DNA of 44,520 bases, taken from NCBI GenBank assembly GCA_938045195.1, contig CALINC010000115.1, positions 1 through 44,520 on the forward strand, read 5' to 3'. The notes under the pieces were generated by a model. The model searched no databases, had not been told where the DNA came from, and saw nothing but the letters and a program-made list of their open reading frames with translations. Source of the DNA: an uncultured Treponema sp. Its GTDB lineage: Bacteria > Spirochaetota > Spirochaetia > Treponematales > Treponemataceae. A program made the translations under genes and the position numbers. Shown here piece after piece: positions 34,048 through 42,515 of this stretch (position 1 is its first letter; every line of letters starts with the position of its first letter).

Positions 34048-34077
34048 TTGACTGAATTGCTTTTTTCCATTTAAAAT
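34048..34077 (+). promoter_or_regulatory. Promoter of phoH-pgpH-ybeY cluster
   Basis: TTGACT (34048-34053), 18 bases, TAAAAT (34072-34077). Another -10-like TATAAT lies at 34032-34037. About 50 bases of leader remain before ATG 34133, and there is no clear Shine-Dalgarno. Confidence 0.55.
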
Positions 34078-34132
34078 AACTACTTGAGAACCGGATGAAT
34101 CGCTAGATGTGCGGGAGTATCGGTGATTTACA

Positions 34133-35098
34133 ATGCAAGGATTTAATTTGAACGAAACATATACGATTATTTTAAAAGATAAAAATATCCTCTCAGCCTT
34201 GTGCGGTGCAAATGATAAAAATTTGGCAATGCTTGAGAAACATTTCGGTGCCCAAATTGTATGCCGTGGAAATGAGCTCGGTATTTTAACTTCGGATGAT
34301 GAAGTTTGTAAAAAATTTCAGCATTTAATAGACAAAGCCGTACATTCTCCCGAAATGACTTCTGAAAATTCGGGTGAATATTTGCAGTGTCTTATCGGCA
34401 CTGTTGAAGGCAATACCGCGTATACGGACGATGAATATGCGCAAGCCTGTATTCATATACCGCGAGGGATACGGTCGGTTTATCCCAAAAATAGGCATCA
34501 GTTTGAATTTATAATGTCGATAAAAAATAATGATATTAGCTTCGGACTAGGAGCGGCAGGTACCGGGAAAACCTATATCGCAATGGCTTGCGCTTTGGAA
34601 ATGCTTTTGCAGCATAAGGTACGCAAAATAATTTTAACCCGTCCGGTAGTTGAAGCCGGTGAGAGTTTAGGTTTTTTACCCGGAGACCTTGTTCAAAAGA
34701 TAACGCCTTATTTGCGTCCGCTTTACGACACTATGGAGCTTTTACTTCCGTTTGAACTTATCCGTCAAATGGAAGAAACAAATATGTTTGAAGTTGCTCC
34801 GCTGGCTTATATGCGCGGCAGAACGCTGCATAATTCCGTTGTCATATTGGACGAAGCCCAAAATACTACAAAAGAGCAAATGAAAATGTTTTTAACCCGA
34901 ATGGGTGAAAATTCAAAATTGATTATAACGGGGGATCCGTCGCAATCGGATATCGGTTCTGCAAAGAATTCGGGACTTTCTCATGCGGCGAATCTTCTTA
35001 ATAAAATTAAAGGGATCGGAATTATCGAGTTCTCGGCGAAAGACGTGGTACGTCATTCGCTGGTTCAAAAGATAATAACAGCGTATGACAAAGAATAA
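34133..35098 (+). CDS. phoH: PhoH-like ATPase
   Basis: A 321-residue cytoplasmic ATPase of the PhoH/YbeZ type. A short N-terminal KH-like region (about 1-110) precedes the P-loop domain: SFGLGAAGTGKTYIAMA (Walker A at about 139-148), ILTRPVVEAGESLGFLPGD, PLAYMRGRTLHNSVVILDEA (Walker B) and QMKMFLTRMGENSKLIITGD. These motifs are close to invariant in YbeZ. It is followed by overlapping pgpH and then ybeY, the standard neighbourhood; YbeZ partners YbeY in rRNA maturation. The start has no good ribosome site. The end overlaps pgpH by 14 bases. Confidence 0.93.
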   Translation: MQGFNLNETYTIILKDKNILSALCGANDKNLAMLEKHFGAQIVCRGNELGILTSDDEVCKKFQHLIDKAVHSPEMTSENSGEYLQCLIGTVEGNTAYTDDEYAQACIHIPRGIRSVYPKNRHQFEFIMSIKNNDISFGLGAAGTGKTYIAMACALEMLLQHKVRKIILTRPVVEAGESLGFLPGDLVQKITPYLRPLYDTMELLLPFELIRQMEETNMFEVAPLAYMRGRTLHNSVVILDEAQNTTKEQMKMFLTRMGENSKLIITGDPSQSDIGSAKNSGLSHAANLLNKIKGIGIIEFSAKDVVRHSLVQKIITAYDKE

Positions 35099-37394
35099 AA
35101 AAGAAAATATTTTAAAAATTAAATTTTCGCAGTTAATGCAAAAATTTAAGCAGAACAAAGGTTTCACGATTGCGGTTATCATAAGTTTTTTTGTATTATC
35201 GGTTTTGATTTATATAAACTCTTTTGAAAACGCCGGCATTGCAAAATTAAATATAAGTGAATTTGAAGTAGGAATGGTTGCAGATAGGGACATAATTGCC
35301 GGCAGAGTTATAGAATATGTTGACGGCAAAGCTACGGAAATACGCAAAACCGCTGCGAAGCATTCCGTTCTTCCGGTCTTTTACCGCGATACGGACATAT
35401 CTTATGATATTTCAAAAGCGTATTCGGAATTTTTAAATTTTTTAACCGAAACAAAAACAAACGTAAAAAATTTTAAAGAATTTAAGTTTGCAGTTTTGGA
35501 AAAATACCCTACATTAGTAGACGAAAAAAGTTTATCAAAACTGTATGAATCTCCGGATTTTTATGAAATTACCGCCGTTTCGGCAAGTATTTTAAAGCAG
35601 ATTTTTGACGACGGTGTTATTGAGATGCCTGCAAAAGGTCTTGAAGATTTAAACGATTCCGAAATAACTATTGTAACAAAACTTTTTGACGGGCAGTCAT
35701 ACGAAAATGTTTCATTAGCCAAGCTGATAGTAATTGAAAATCTTCAAGAAGCGATAAAGAATATTCTTGTTTCAATAAAAAAGACGGAATTTGAAAACTC
35801 CGTTTCTGCTTTAATTCTCAGCTTTATAAAACCGAATATCATATTTGCTCCCGATGAAACGGAAGCCCGTATTAAGGAGGCTTTACGGCAAATTCAGCCG
35901 GTTAAAGTTACTATTGCAAAAAATCAAAAGATTATAAAAAAAGGTTTTGCAATAACCGAAGAAGCATATACCCAGCTTAAAGTTTATTCTACCGATAAAA
36001 ATTATATAGATTTTACACAGCTTACAGGTTCAATAATTTTTTTAGCAATGACTTTGATGCTTTCTTTATTTTTATTTTCAAAAAAAATTATCGGGGAATC
36101 CTTAGATTTCAATTTTAATTTCCTCATATTGCTTTCTTTTGACATTGTCTATACGCTTATTTTAATTATATCAAAATTACATATTTTTTCAGTATCGATA
36201 AATATAATTCCAATTTTACCGACTGCATTTTTGGGTATGCTTATTGCTGCTTTAATTTCGCGAAAAGTTGCGGTTTTTGCGGTTATTGTTTTCACATTTG
36301 CCGTATTCGGAGCCTGCGGATATAAAATTCAGCCCGCTTTGTTTTCTTTAATTTCGGGATTCGCCGGCACCGGTTTAATCAATATTACGGGTAAACGTAT
36401 GGATTTAATAAAAACGGCTTTGTTGTTGGCATGTATTCAGCCTATTATTGTCTTGTGCATTACAACCATATTTCCCGAAAGTGCGAGCGATATAATGCTT
36501 TCTGTTTTGGGAGCAGGCGCAAACGGTTTTATAAGCGGAATTTTTGTACTCGGCTTTTTACCCATACTGGAAACGGTTTTAAATACTCCTACAAGTTTTA
36601 GATTGATGGAACTTTCCGACCTCAATTCTCCGATAATGAAAAAAATGCTTGTAACCGTTTCGGGAACCTATAATCATTCGCTTATGGTAGCAACGCTTGC
36701 CGAAAGTGCTTGCCGCGAAATAGGGGCAAACCCTTTATTGGCACGCGTCGGCGGTTATTACCATGATATGGGCAAAATGGATAACGGTGAATATTTTACG
36801 GAAAATCAAGGGCAGGGCGGATACAATAAACATTTAGATTTAAATCCGCGTCTTTCGGCAACTATAATCAGAAGCCATGTAAAACTGGGAGTAGAAAAAG
36901 CCCGCCAGCTGAGGTTCCCTCAAGCAATAATTGATATAATATCGGAACACCACGGTAACAGCTTAATTGCCTATTTTTATGCAAAAGCAAAAGAAACTGA
37001 CCCGTCAGTAGACCCCGAAGATTTTTCGTATCCGGGAAATCCGCCGCGTTCAAAAGAGTCTGCCGTAGTTATGCTCGCAGATACAATCGAGGCTGCCTGC
37101 CGCACTTTAGATACCCCCTCAGTACCGCGTCTTGAAAAATTTATTGACGAGCTTATTTCGGGAAAAATAAAGGCCGGTTTATTGGATAATTCGGAATTGA
37201 CTTTCCGCGAGATAAAAATAATTAAAGAATCTTTTGTAAATATTTTAGCGGGTTATTATCATTCAAGAATTAAATATCCGAATCAAAAAGATGTTGACGA
37301 TGCCGATGATGGACAAAACGTTAAAAAAGAGCGGCAAAAAAACGAAATGGAAATAAATATGGGGCAAACCCAAAAAGGAAATAATAATGTCTAA
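35085..37394 (+). CDS. pgpH: 7TM-HD phosphohydrolase, c-di-AMP phosphodiesterase type
   Basis: A 769-residue inner-membrane protein with the PgpH (YqfF) layout: one membrane segment at about 26-45, an extracytoplasmic 7TMR-HD domain to about 310, seven membrane segments at about 315-500, and a cytoplasmic HD domain from about 520. The HD domain shows GTYNHSLMVATLAESA, VGGYYHDMGKM (the HD pair), IRSHVKLG and SEHHGNSLIAYFY, then VVMLADTIEAACR. In characterised members this domain cleaves cyclic di-AMP to pApA. It overlaps phoH and ybeY at either end. T. denticola-type treponemes would use it in osmotic or cell-wall signalling (family knowledge). Confidence 0.92.
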   Translation: MTKNKKENILKIKFSQLMQKFKQNKGFTIAVIISFFVLSVLIYINSFENAGIAKLNISEFEVGMVADRDIIAGRVIEYVDGKATEIRKTAAKHSVLPVFYRDTDISYDISKAYSEFLNFLTETKTNVKNFKEFKFAVLEKYPTLVDEKSLSKLYESPDFYEITAVSASILKQIFDDGVIEMPAKGLEDLNDSEITIVTKLFDGQSYENVSLAKLIVIENLQEAIKNILVSIKKTEFENSVSALILSFIKPNIIFAPDETEARIKEALRQIQPVKVTIAKNQKIIKKGFAITEEAYTQLKVYSTDKNYIDFTQLTGSIIFLAMTLMLSLFLFSKKIIGESLDFNFNFLILLSFDIVYTLILIISKLHIFSVSINIIPILPTAFLGMLIAALISRKVAVFAVIVFTFAVFGACGYKIQPALFSLISGFAGTGLINITGKRMDLIKTALLLACIQPIIVLCITTIFPESASDIMLSVLGAGANGFISGIFVLGFLPILETVLNTPTSFRLMELSDLNSPIMKKMLVTVSGTYNHSLMVATLAESACREIGANPLLARVGGYYHDMGKMDNGEYFTENQGQGGYNKHLDLNPRLSATIIRSHVKLGVEKARQLRFPQAIIDIISEHHGNSLIAYFYAKAKETDPSVDPEDFSYPGNPPRSKESAVVMLADTIEAACRTLDTPSVPRLEKFIDELISGKIKAGLLDNSELTFREIKIIKESFVNILAGYYHSRIKYPNQKDVDDADDGQNVKKERQKNEMEINMGQTQKGNNNV

Positions 37395-37854
37395 TTCAGT
37401 TTCAGTATCATTCAGCGATGAACCTCCGGGGTGTATACCCTCTAACAAAGTTGAAGAATTCATTTTAACCGTTTTATCCGATTTAAAGTATGAAGATTGG
37501 GATGTTTCTATTTTGTTTTGTAATAATGAGTTTATGCAAAATTTAAACAAACAGTATAGAAACATTGATGCCCCCACCGATGTCCTCTCTTTTGAGCAAG
37601 GTGATGAGTATTTTGATGAATCAGGCGGAAAGCGTTTTTCTGCCGGCGATATAGTAATAAGTATCGAAGCTCTTGACTTTAATTCAAAAGAATATCATGT
37701 TGAAAAAAATGAAGAACTCAAACGTTTGCTTATTCATGGTATTTTGCATTTAAGCGGAATGGATCATTGCGATAATTCACCGGAACAAGAAATGCTACAA
37801 CTTCAAGAAAAACTGCTTGAAGGTTATAAAAATATGAATATATATTTGGAATAG
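37387..37854 (+). CDS. ybeY: Endoribonuclease YbeY
   Basis: A 155-residue metal-dependent endonuclease needed for 16S rRNA 3'-end maturation and ribosome quality control. The three zinc-binding histidines are in HGILHLSGMDH (H-x3-H-x5-H) at about 120-130. DAPTDVLSFEQGDE and GDIVISIEAL are the other conserved blocks, and the conserved NKQYRNID is at about 52. AAGGAA before ATG 37387 supports the start, which overlaps pgpH by eight bases. The phoH-pgpH-ybeY-corC order seen here is common in bacteria. Confidence 0.95.
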   Translation: MSNSVSVSFSDEPPGCIPSNKVEEFILTVLSDLKYEDWDVSILFCNNEFMQNLNKQYRNIDAPTDVLSFEQGDEYFDESGGKRFSAGDIVISIEALDFNSKEYHVEKNEELKRLLIHGILHLSGMDHCDNSPEQEMLQLQEKLLEGYKNMNIYLE

Positions 37855-37856
37855 AT

Positions 37857-38642
37857 ATGGGGATATTTGATAAATTTAAGAAGGAACCTAATGTTTCGCA
37901 AATTCTAAAAAACGGACTTAATGATGAAAAGCGCGATATGATACGCGGAATAGTTGATTTATCGAATACGGCGGTTAAAGAGGTTATGATACCCAGAATC
38001 GACGTAGATTTTCTTTCGCTTGATACGCCGAGTGATGAAATCTTGGTGAAAATTTCGGAAAGCGGACACTCAAGGTTTCCTGTGTATGAAGAATCCATCG
38101 ACAATGTTATCGGAATTTTATACGTCAAGGATATTTTAAAGCTCTTGCCTAAAAACGAAAAAATAGATTTACAAAAAGTTGTGCGTAAGGCTTTTTTTGT
38201 TCCGGAATCAAAGCGGATAGACGTGCTTTTACGCGAATTCAAAAGGCGCCATCTGCACATAGCGATTGCCGTAGACGAGTACGGCGGCGTGTCGGGTATT
38301 GTCTGTATGGAAGACATTATAGAAGAAATTGTAGGCGATATTCAAGATGAGTTTGATAATGAAGTGGAGGACATAACAGCAATAGGCGAGGGTGTTTGGC
38401 TTTGCGATGCGCGAATCGACTTGGATGATTTAAAAGAAGCTATAAAAGCCGAAGATTTACCCTCCGATGAGTTTGAAACTTTAGGCGGTTTTGTTTTTGA
38501 TTTATTTGGAAAAATTCCGGTAAAATATGAAAAAGCCGTATGGAAAAATTACGATTTTATTGTTCAAGATATGGACGGACACAAGGTTAAAACTATAAAA
38601 ATTATGCTGCACAAAAATCCTGATAATTCCATAGATGAATAA
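37857..38642 (+). CDS. CBS-domain CorC/TlyC-type protein
   Basis: A 261-residue soluble protein of the CorC/HlyC (hemolysin C-like) group. Residues about 38-170 form a CBS pair: VKEVMIPRIDVDFLSLDTPS starts the first, VDEYGGVSGIVCMEDIIEE closes the second. The C-terminal 85 residues are the CorC/HlyC transporter-associated domain (LCDARIDLDDLKEAIKAED, TLGGFVFDLFGKIPV). It lacks the DUF21 membrane domain, like CorC. Such proteins are linked to Mg2+/Co2+ homeostasis. It starts two bases after ybeY and is followed by an OmpA-like gene after 17 bases. Whether it truly affects metal transport is inferred from the family. Confidence 0.88.
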   Translation: MGIFDKFKKEPNVSQILKNGLNDEKRDMIRGIVDLSNTAVKEVMIPRIDVDFLSLDTPSDEILVKISESGHSRFPVYEESIDNVIGILYVKDILKLLPKNEKIDLQKVVRKAFFVPESKRIDVLLREFKRRHLHIAIAVDEYGGVSGIVCMEDIIEEIVGDIQDEFDNEVEDITAIGEGVWLCDARIDLDDLKEAIKAEDLPSDEFETLGGFVFDLFGKIPVKYEKAVWKNYDFIVQDMDGHKVKTIKIMLHKNPDNSIDE

Positions 38643-38659
38643 GGGGAATTTTCAATTCG

Positions 38660-39880
38660 ATGACTGTAAAAAAAGCTGTTTTTATTTGTGTATTTTTTTT
38701 TGTTTTACATCAAATTATCTTTGCCCAAGTAGAGCGGTTTGAAAATAGAATAACCGTTACTGAAAAGTCCGATTATTCTACATATATAAACGGAAAATAC
38801 ATAGGGCTCACATATAACGAAGCCCGCTTCTATATTATCGAAACCGAAACGGTCTATGCAGATCATTCCATATTTAACTACGAGGGTGAAGCCTTTGTTT
38901 TACGAAAAACCAGAAAAAATATGGAAAATACGGCTTTTCCTATAGATGCTGTTTTACCCATAGCTTTTACGCTTAACACTAACCCTGCAATAGACTATGA
39001 TAATCCGTATCAGAGGGAAAATTTTACAAAAGATTCAGGCTATCCACTTTTCCGCAGTTTTCCCGTTCTTCCCGTTAAAAAATTTGATGAGCTTGTAACG
39101 GGCGAAACATGGGAGGGCAGGGCTACCGTAAGTGTAAAACCGAAGCCTAATAAAAATAGCGTTAGAATCCCTATTTTTGCCGAATTTGAATACAGGGGCA
39201 AAACCATATACAATGGAACAAGCGTGCATTATGTGCAAGCGGTTTTTGCTCTACGGTATAACAAAACGGATAATGCAGGCGATACCGATATGATAAAATC
39301 GGAAGGCAGCCGCAAAGCCGATATTTATTATGATGCCGAAACTAATCAGCTGCTTTTTATTCGGGAAAAAATTGAAGAAGAATTCTTTTATAAGGACGGC
39401 GGAACGGTAAAAAACAGAGGGTTTTTACTACATTTTTATTCTTATTCCGGCGGCGGGACTGGGATAAACTCTATAAAACGGGCTGAAGTTACATCTATTT
39501 TGCCTTCTGAAAATTTTGACGTAACAAAAACAAAGCGCGGAACCGTGCTTAAATTGAAAAATTTAAACTTTGCAGCCGATAAGGCTGAACTGCTTGCAGG
39601 AGAAGAAAAAAAATTAGCCGAAATTGCAGCCGTATTAAAGGCTTCAAAAGCTCCGCTTTTTTTTATTGAGGGACACACAGCCGATGTCGGTAAAAATGAA
39701 GACCAACAACAGCTTTCACTTCAACGGGCACAAACTATTGCACAAGAGCTTATAAAGCTCGGAATTAAAGCTGAGCAATGTATGTATGCAGGTGCTGGAG
39801 GTACCAAACCGATTGCTTCAAACGACACTGAAGAAGGTAGAGCAAAAAACAGAAGAGTTGAAATTACGATAATGGAATGA
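38660..39880 (+). CDS. Exported protein with C-terminal OmpA domain
   Basis: A 406-residue exported protein. Residues 1-22 form a signal peptide (FICVFFFVLHQIIFAQ). The middle (about 25-285) is beta-rich and treponeme-specific as far as I can tell. Residues about 290-406 form an OmpA-type peptidoglycan-binding domain: LKNLNFAADKAELLAGEE, FFIEGHTADVGKNEDQQQLS, LQRAQTIAQELIKLGI and EEGRAKNRRVEI. The Asp in HTADVG and the Arg in LQRAQ and KNRRVE match the residues that bind the peptide stem. Treponeme peptidoglycan carries ornithine instead of meso-DAP, so the pocket may differ. It likely links an outer layer to the cell wall. AGGGG precedes the start at some distance. Confidence 0.85.
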   Translation: MTVKKAVFICVFFFVLHQIIFAQVERFENRITVTEKSDYSTYINGKYIGLTYNEARFYIIETETVYADHSIFNYEGEAFVLRKTRKNMENTAFPIDAVLPIAFTLNTNPAIDYDNPYQRENFTKDSGYPLFRSFPVLPVKKFDELVTGETWEGRATVSVKPKPNKNSVRIPIFAEFEYRGKTIYNGTSVHYVQAVFALRYNKTDNAGDTDMIKSEGSRKADIYYDAETNQLLFIREKIEEEFFYKDGGTVKNRGFLLHFYSYSGGGTGINSIKRAEVTSILPSENFDVTKTKRGTVLKLKNLNFAADKAELLAGEEKKLAEIAAVLKASKAPLFFIEGHTADVGKNEDQQQLSLQRAQTIAQELIKLGIKAEQCMYAGAGGTKPIASNDTEEGRAKNRRVEITIME

Positions 39881-39908
39881 TTGCATTTTCTTGTTTTTTT
39901 GGTATAAT
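39881..39908 (+). promoter_or_regulatory. Promoter of second purD, probably leaderless
   Basis: TTGCAT (39881-39886), 16 bases, then an extended -10 TGGTATAAT ending at 39908. Six bases follow before ATG 39915, so transcription should start at the ATG. There is no Shine-Dalgarno. Confidence 0.6.
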
Positions 39909-39914
39909 ACATAT

Positions 39915-41207
39915 ATGAATATTTTACTTATAGGTTCAGGCGGACGGGAACACGCCATTGCTTTAAAACTGAAAGAATCTCCTTTATGCGGACAATTATT
40001 TATTGCGCCGGGTAATGGGGGGACGGCAGCTTTGGGAGAGAATATTCCAATAAAACCGGAAGAAGTAGAGAAAGCGGCAAATTTTGCATTTGAAAATGCC
40101 GTAGATTTAATAATTGCAGGTACTGAAGTTCCGCTGTGTTTGGGCTTGGGGGATATTGTCGCTAAAAAATCAAAACAATACGGAAAAAAAATCGCTTTTT
40201 TCGGTCCGTCTCAAGCCTGTGCAAAACTTGAGGGTTCAAAAGATTATTCCAAACAAATTATGACAAGTTTGCATATTCCTACAGCAGAATATAAATCTTT
40301 TACCGATTTTAAAGCCGCCGAAGCTCATATTGCAAATATCAAGTATGACTTTGTCATTAAAGCCGACGGATTAGCTGCGGGTAAAGGCGTTATTCTGCCT
40401 GCAACAAAAGAAGAAGCAATATCCGAATTAAAAGAAATAATGCTTAAAAACCGTTTTGGAGCTTCAGGGCATAAAGTTATTATTGAAGAAAGATTGACGG
40501 GAGAAGAAGTCTCTATTTTAGCGTTTTCAGATGGAAAAGATATAGCCGTTATGCCGTCTTCGCAAGACCATAAAAGACTGAACGATAATGATAAGGGGCC
40601 CAATACCGGCGGAATGGGGGCGTATGCACCTGCTCCTATTTGTCCCATAAAAGAGGCGGAAAAATATGCGGCAGAAACGATTTTACCTGTAATAAAAAAA
40701 ATGGCTGAAAACGGAACGCCTTATATCGGTGTTTTATATGCCGGTTTAATGCTGACGCAAAAAGGTATCCGTGTTTTGGAATATAACTGCCGTTTTGGAG
40801 ATCCTGAAACTCAGGTTTTAATGCAGCTTTTTGACGGCGACTTAATTAAAACTATGAAAGCCTGTGCTGAAGGCAGAATACATGATGCCTTTCCAAAATG
40901 GAAAAAAGGTTATGCAGCGACAGTCGTTATGGCGAGCGGCAGTTATCCGGAATCTTCTTCGCCGGACGAAAAACTTAATGCCGAAGAAATAAAAAGCGAT
41001 GAATCGGCAACTGTTATTCACGCCGGCACTGCGATAAAAAACGGAGATTTTTTTACACATGGCGGAAGAGTTCTTTGTATCACTGCAAATGATACGAACT
41101 TAAAAGGGGCTTTAGATAAGGCGTATAAAAAAATTTCTTCCATACATTTTCCTAATGCCCAATATCGAACGGATATAGGAAAACGCGGACTTGACGTTAC
41201 CCCTTAA
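39915..41207 (+). CDS. purD: Phosphoribosylamine--glycine ligase (second copy, Treponema type)
   Basis: A 430-residue ATP-grasp enzyme with all PurD blocks: MNILLIGSGGREHAIALKL, FVIKADGLAAGKGVILPA, NTGGMGAYAPAPI, LEYNCRFGDPETQVL and THGGRVLCITA. It makes glycinamide ribonucleotide. ATG 39915 is preferred to the in-frame 39891, because the latter lies within the promoter. No other purine gene of Treponema style is in the window, so this purD is isolated; treponemes of this group are thought to have incomplete purine pathways, and the role of an isolated copy is unclear. It differs in codon use from the copy at 1622. HtrA follows. Confidence 0.95.
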   Translation: MNILLIGSGGREHAIALKLKESPLCGQLFIAPGNGGTAALGENIPIKPEEVEKAANFAFENAVDLIIAGTEVPLCLGLGDIVAKKSKQYGKKIAFFGPSQACAKLEGSKDYSKQIMTSLHIPTAEYKSFTDFKAAEAHIANIKYDFVIKADGLAAGKGVILPATKEEAISELKEIMLKNRFGASGHKVIIEERLTGEEVSILAFSDGKDIAVMPSSQDHKRLNDNDKGPNTGGMGAYAPAPICPIKEAEKYAAETILPVIKKMAENGTPYIGVLYAGLMLTQKGIRVLEYNCRFGDPETQVLMQLFDGDLIKTMKACAEGRIHDAFPKWKKGYAATVVMASGSYPESSSPDEKLNAEEIKSDESATVIHAGTAIKNGDFFTHGGRVLCITANDTNLKGALDKAYKKISSIHFPNAQYRTDIGKRGLDVTP

Positions 41208-41239
41208 ATTTTATTACCTTATATGAAATTATTTATTAA

Positions 41240-42490
41240 ATGGGAAGTAAAACGAATATGAAATTATATAGTAGGAAACAAACCGTTTTTTTTGCCTTTT
41301 TTATTGCAGTTATTGTAAGTGCTGCGGCTTTTTGGGCAGGTACACAATTTAATACAAAAAATACCGGAATATCAGCGAATGTTACGGATTCGGGTGATAT
41401 TGAAGATATTGGGCTTAAGCAAACGGTTTTTGAAGAACAGTCTGCAAATTTTCAATCTATGAATACTGCTTCCGATTCAAGTTATAGCCAAATGGAAGCT
41501 CAGAATATCTTCGTATATGAATCTGCAAATGAGGCTGTTGTAAATATAACGACGGAAACCGTATCCGTAAACTGGTTTTTAGAACCCGTTCCCGTAGAGG
41601 GCGGTTCCGGCTCCGGTTCAATAATAGACGAAAGCGGTCTGGTATTGACGAATACGCATGTAATTGCAGACGCTTCAAAGATATTTGTTTCACTTTATGA
41701 CGGCTCACAATATGAGGCAAAGATTGTCGGTACGGATGTTGAAAACGATTTGGCGATTTTAAAATTCGATCCGCCTAAAAATATGAAACTCACGACAATA
41801 AAATTTGGAAATTCGGCAAATTTAAAAGTAGGGCAGCGGGTTTTGGCTATCGGCAACCCTTTCGGCTTAGAAAGGACCCTTACCGACGGTATAGTTTCGG
41901 CTTTGGGCAGACCTATTCAAAATGATAAAAATATTATCATAAAAAATATGATTCAAACCGATACGGCAATTAACCCGGGTAATTCGGGTGGTCCTCTTTT
42001 AGATACGCAAGGCAGAATGATAGGTATAAATACTATGATTTATTCTACATCAGGAAGTTCTGCAGGCGTGGGCTTTGCTGTTCCGGTTAATACTGCAAAA
42101 CGGGTTACTGCCGATATTTTAAAATACGGAAAGGTTATTCGCGGTTCCATTGATGCTGAGCTCGTTCAAATTTCGCGTCAGCTCGCTTCTTATGCCGACT
42201 TGCCGGTTTCCTCAGGTATTTTAGTTTCTCAAGTAAAACGAGGGAGCAATGCGGCAAAAGCAGACCTTAAAGGCGGCAATGAGGCCGTCCGCTCGGGCTT
42301 TGGACGATATGCATCGGTCTTTTATATAGGCGGCGATATTATCACTGAAATTGCAGGTCAAAAAATAAGAAATCTGACCGATTATTATTCCGTTTTGGAA
42401 GATAAGAAACCGGGCGAAACGGTAACGCTAAAAGTTGTACGCGGAAAAAAAGAAATAACGCTTAAGTTAATTTTGTCCGAACGAAATTAA
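41240..42490 (+). CDS. HtrA/DegP-type serine protease
   Basis: A 416-residue membrane-anchored periplasmic protease. Residues about 15-37 are an uncleaved anchor or signal (FFAFFIAVIVSAAAFWAG). The trypsin-like domain has the triad His in LTNTHVIAD (about 139), Asp in ENDLAILKF (about 169) and Ser in NPGNSGGPLL (about 248). One PDZ domain follows (about 310-410), interrupted by the extra segment NEAVRSGFGRYASVFYI before GGDIITEIAGQ. HtrA proteins degrade misfolded envelope proteins, and in oral treponemes they are associated with virulence. An in-frame ATG at 41258 is a possible start, with weak GGAAG upstream. One PDZ instead of two is typical of DegS or HtrA. Confidence 0.92.
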   Translation: MGSKTNMKLYSRKQTVFFAFFIAVIVSAAAFWAGTQFNTKNTGISANVTDSGDIEDIGLKQTVFEEQSANFQSMNTASDSSYSQMEAQNIFVYESANEAVVNITTETVSVNWFLEPVPVEGGSGSGSIIDESGLVLTNTHVIADASKIFVSLYDGSQYEAKIVGTDVENDLAILKFDPPKNMKLTTIKFGNSANLKVGQRVLAIGNPFGLERTLTDGIVSALGRPIQNDKNIIIKNMIQTDTAINPGNSGGPLLDTQGRMIGINTMIYSTSGSSAGVGFAVPVNTAKRVTADILKYGKVIRGSIDAELVQISRQLASYADLPVSSGILVSQVKRGSNAAKADLKGGNEAVRSGFGRYASVFYIGGDIITEIAGQKIRNLTDYYSVLEDKKPGETVTLKVVRGKKEITLKLILSERN

Positions 42491-42497
42491 AAAAGGC

Positions 42498-42515
42498 GGT
42501 ATTTAAAGAAATACC
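42498..42515 (+). promoter_or_regulatory. Hairpin between ribosome site and start codon
   Basis: GGTATTT (42498-42504) pairs with AAATACC (42509-42515) around AAAG. The Shine-Dalgarno candidate AAAAGGCGG (42491-42499) would be 16-18 bases from the ATG at 42516 unless this hairpin forms and brings them together. Confidence 0.45.
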
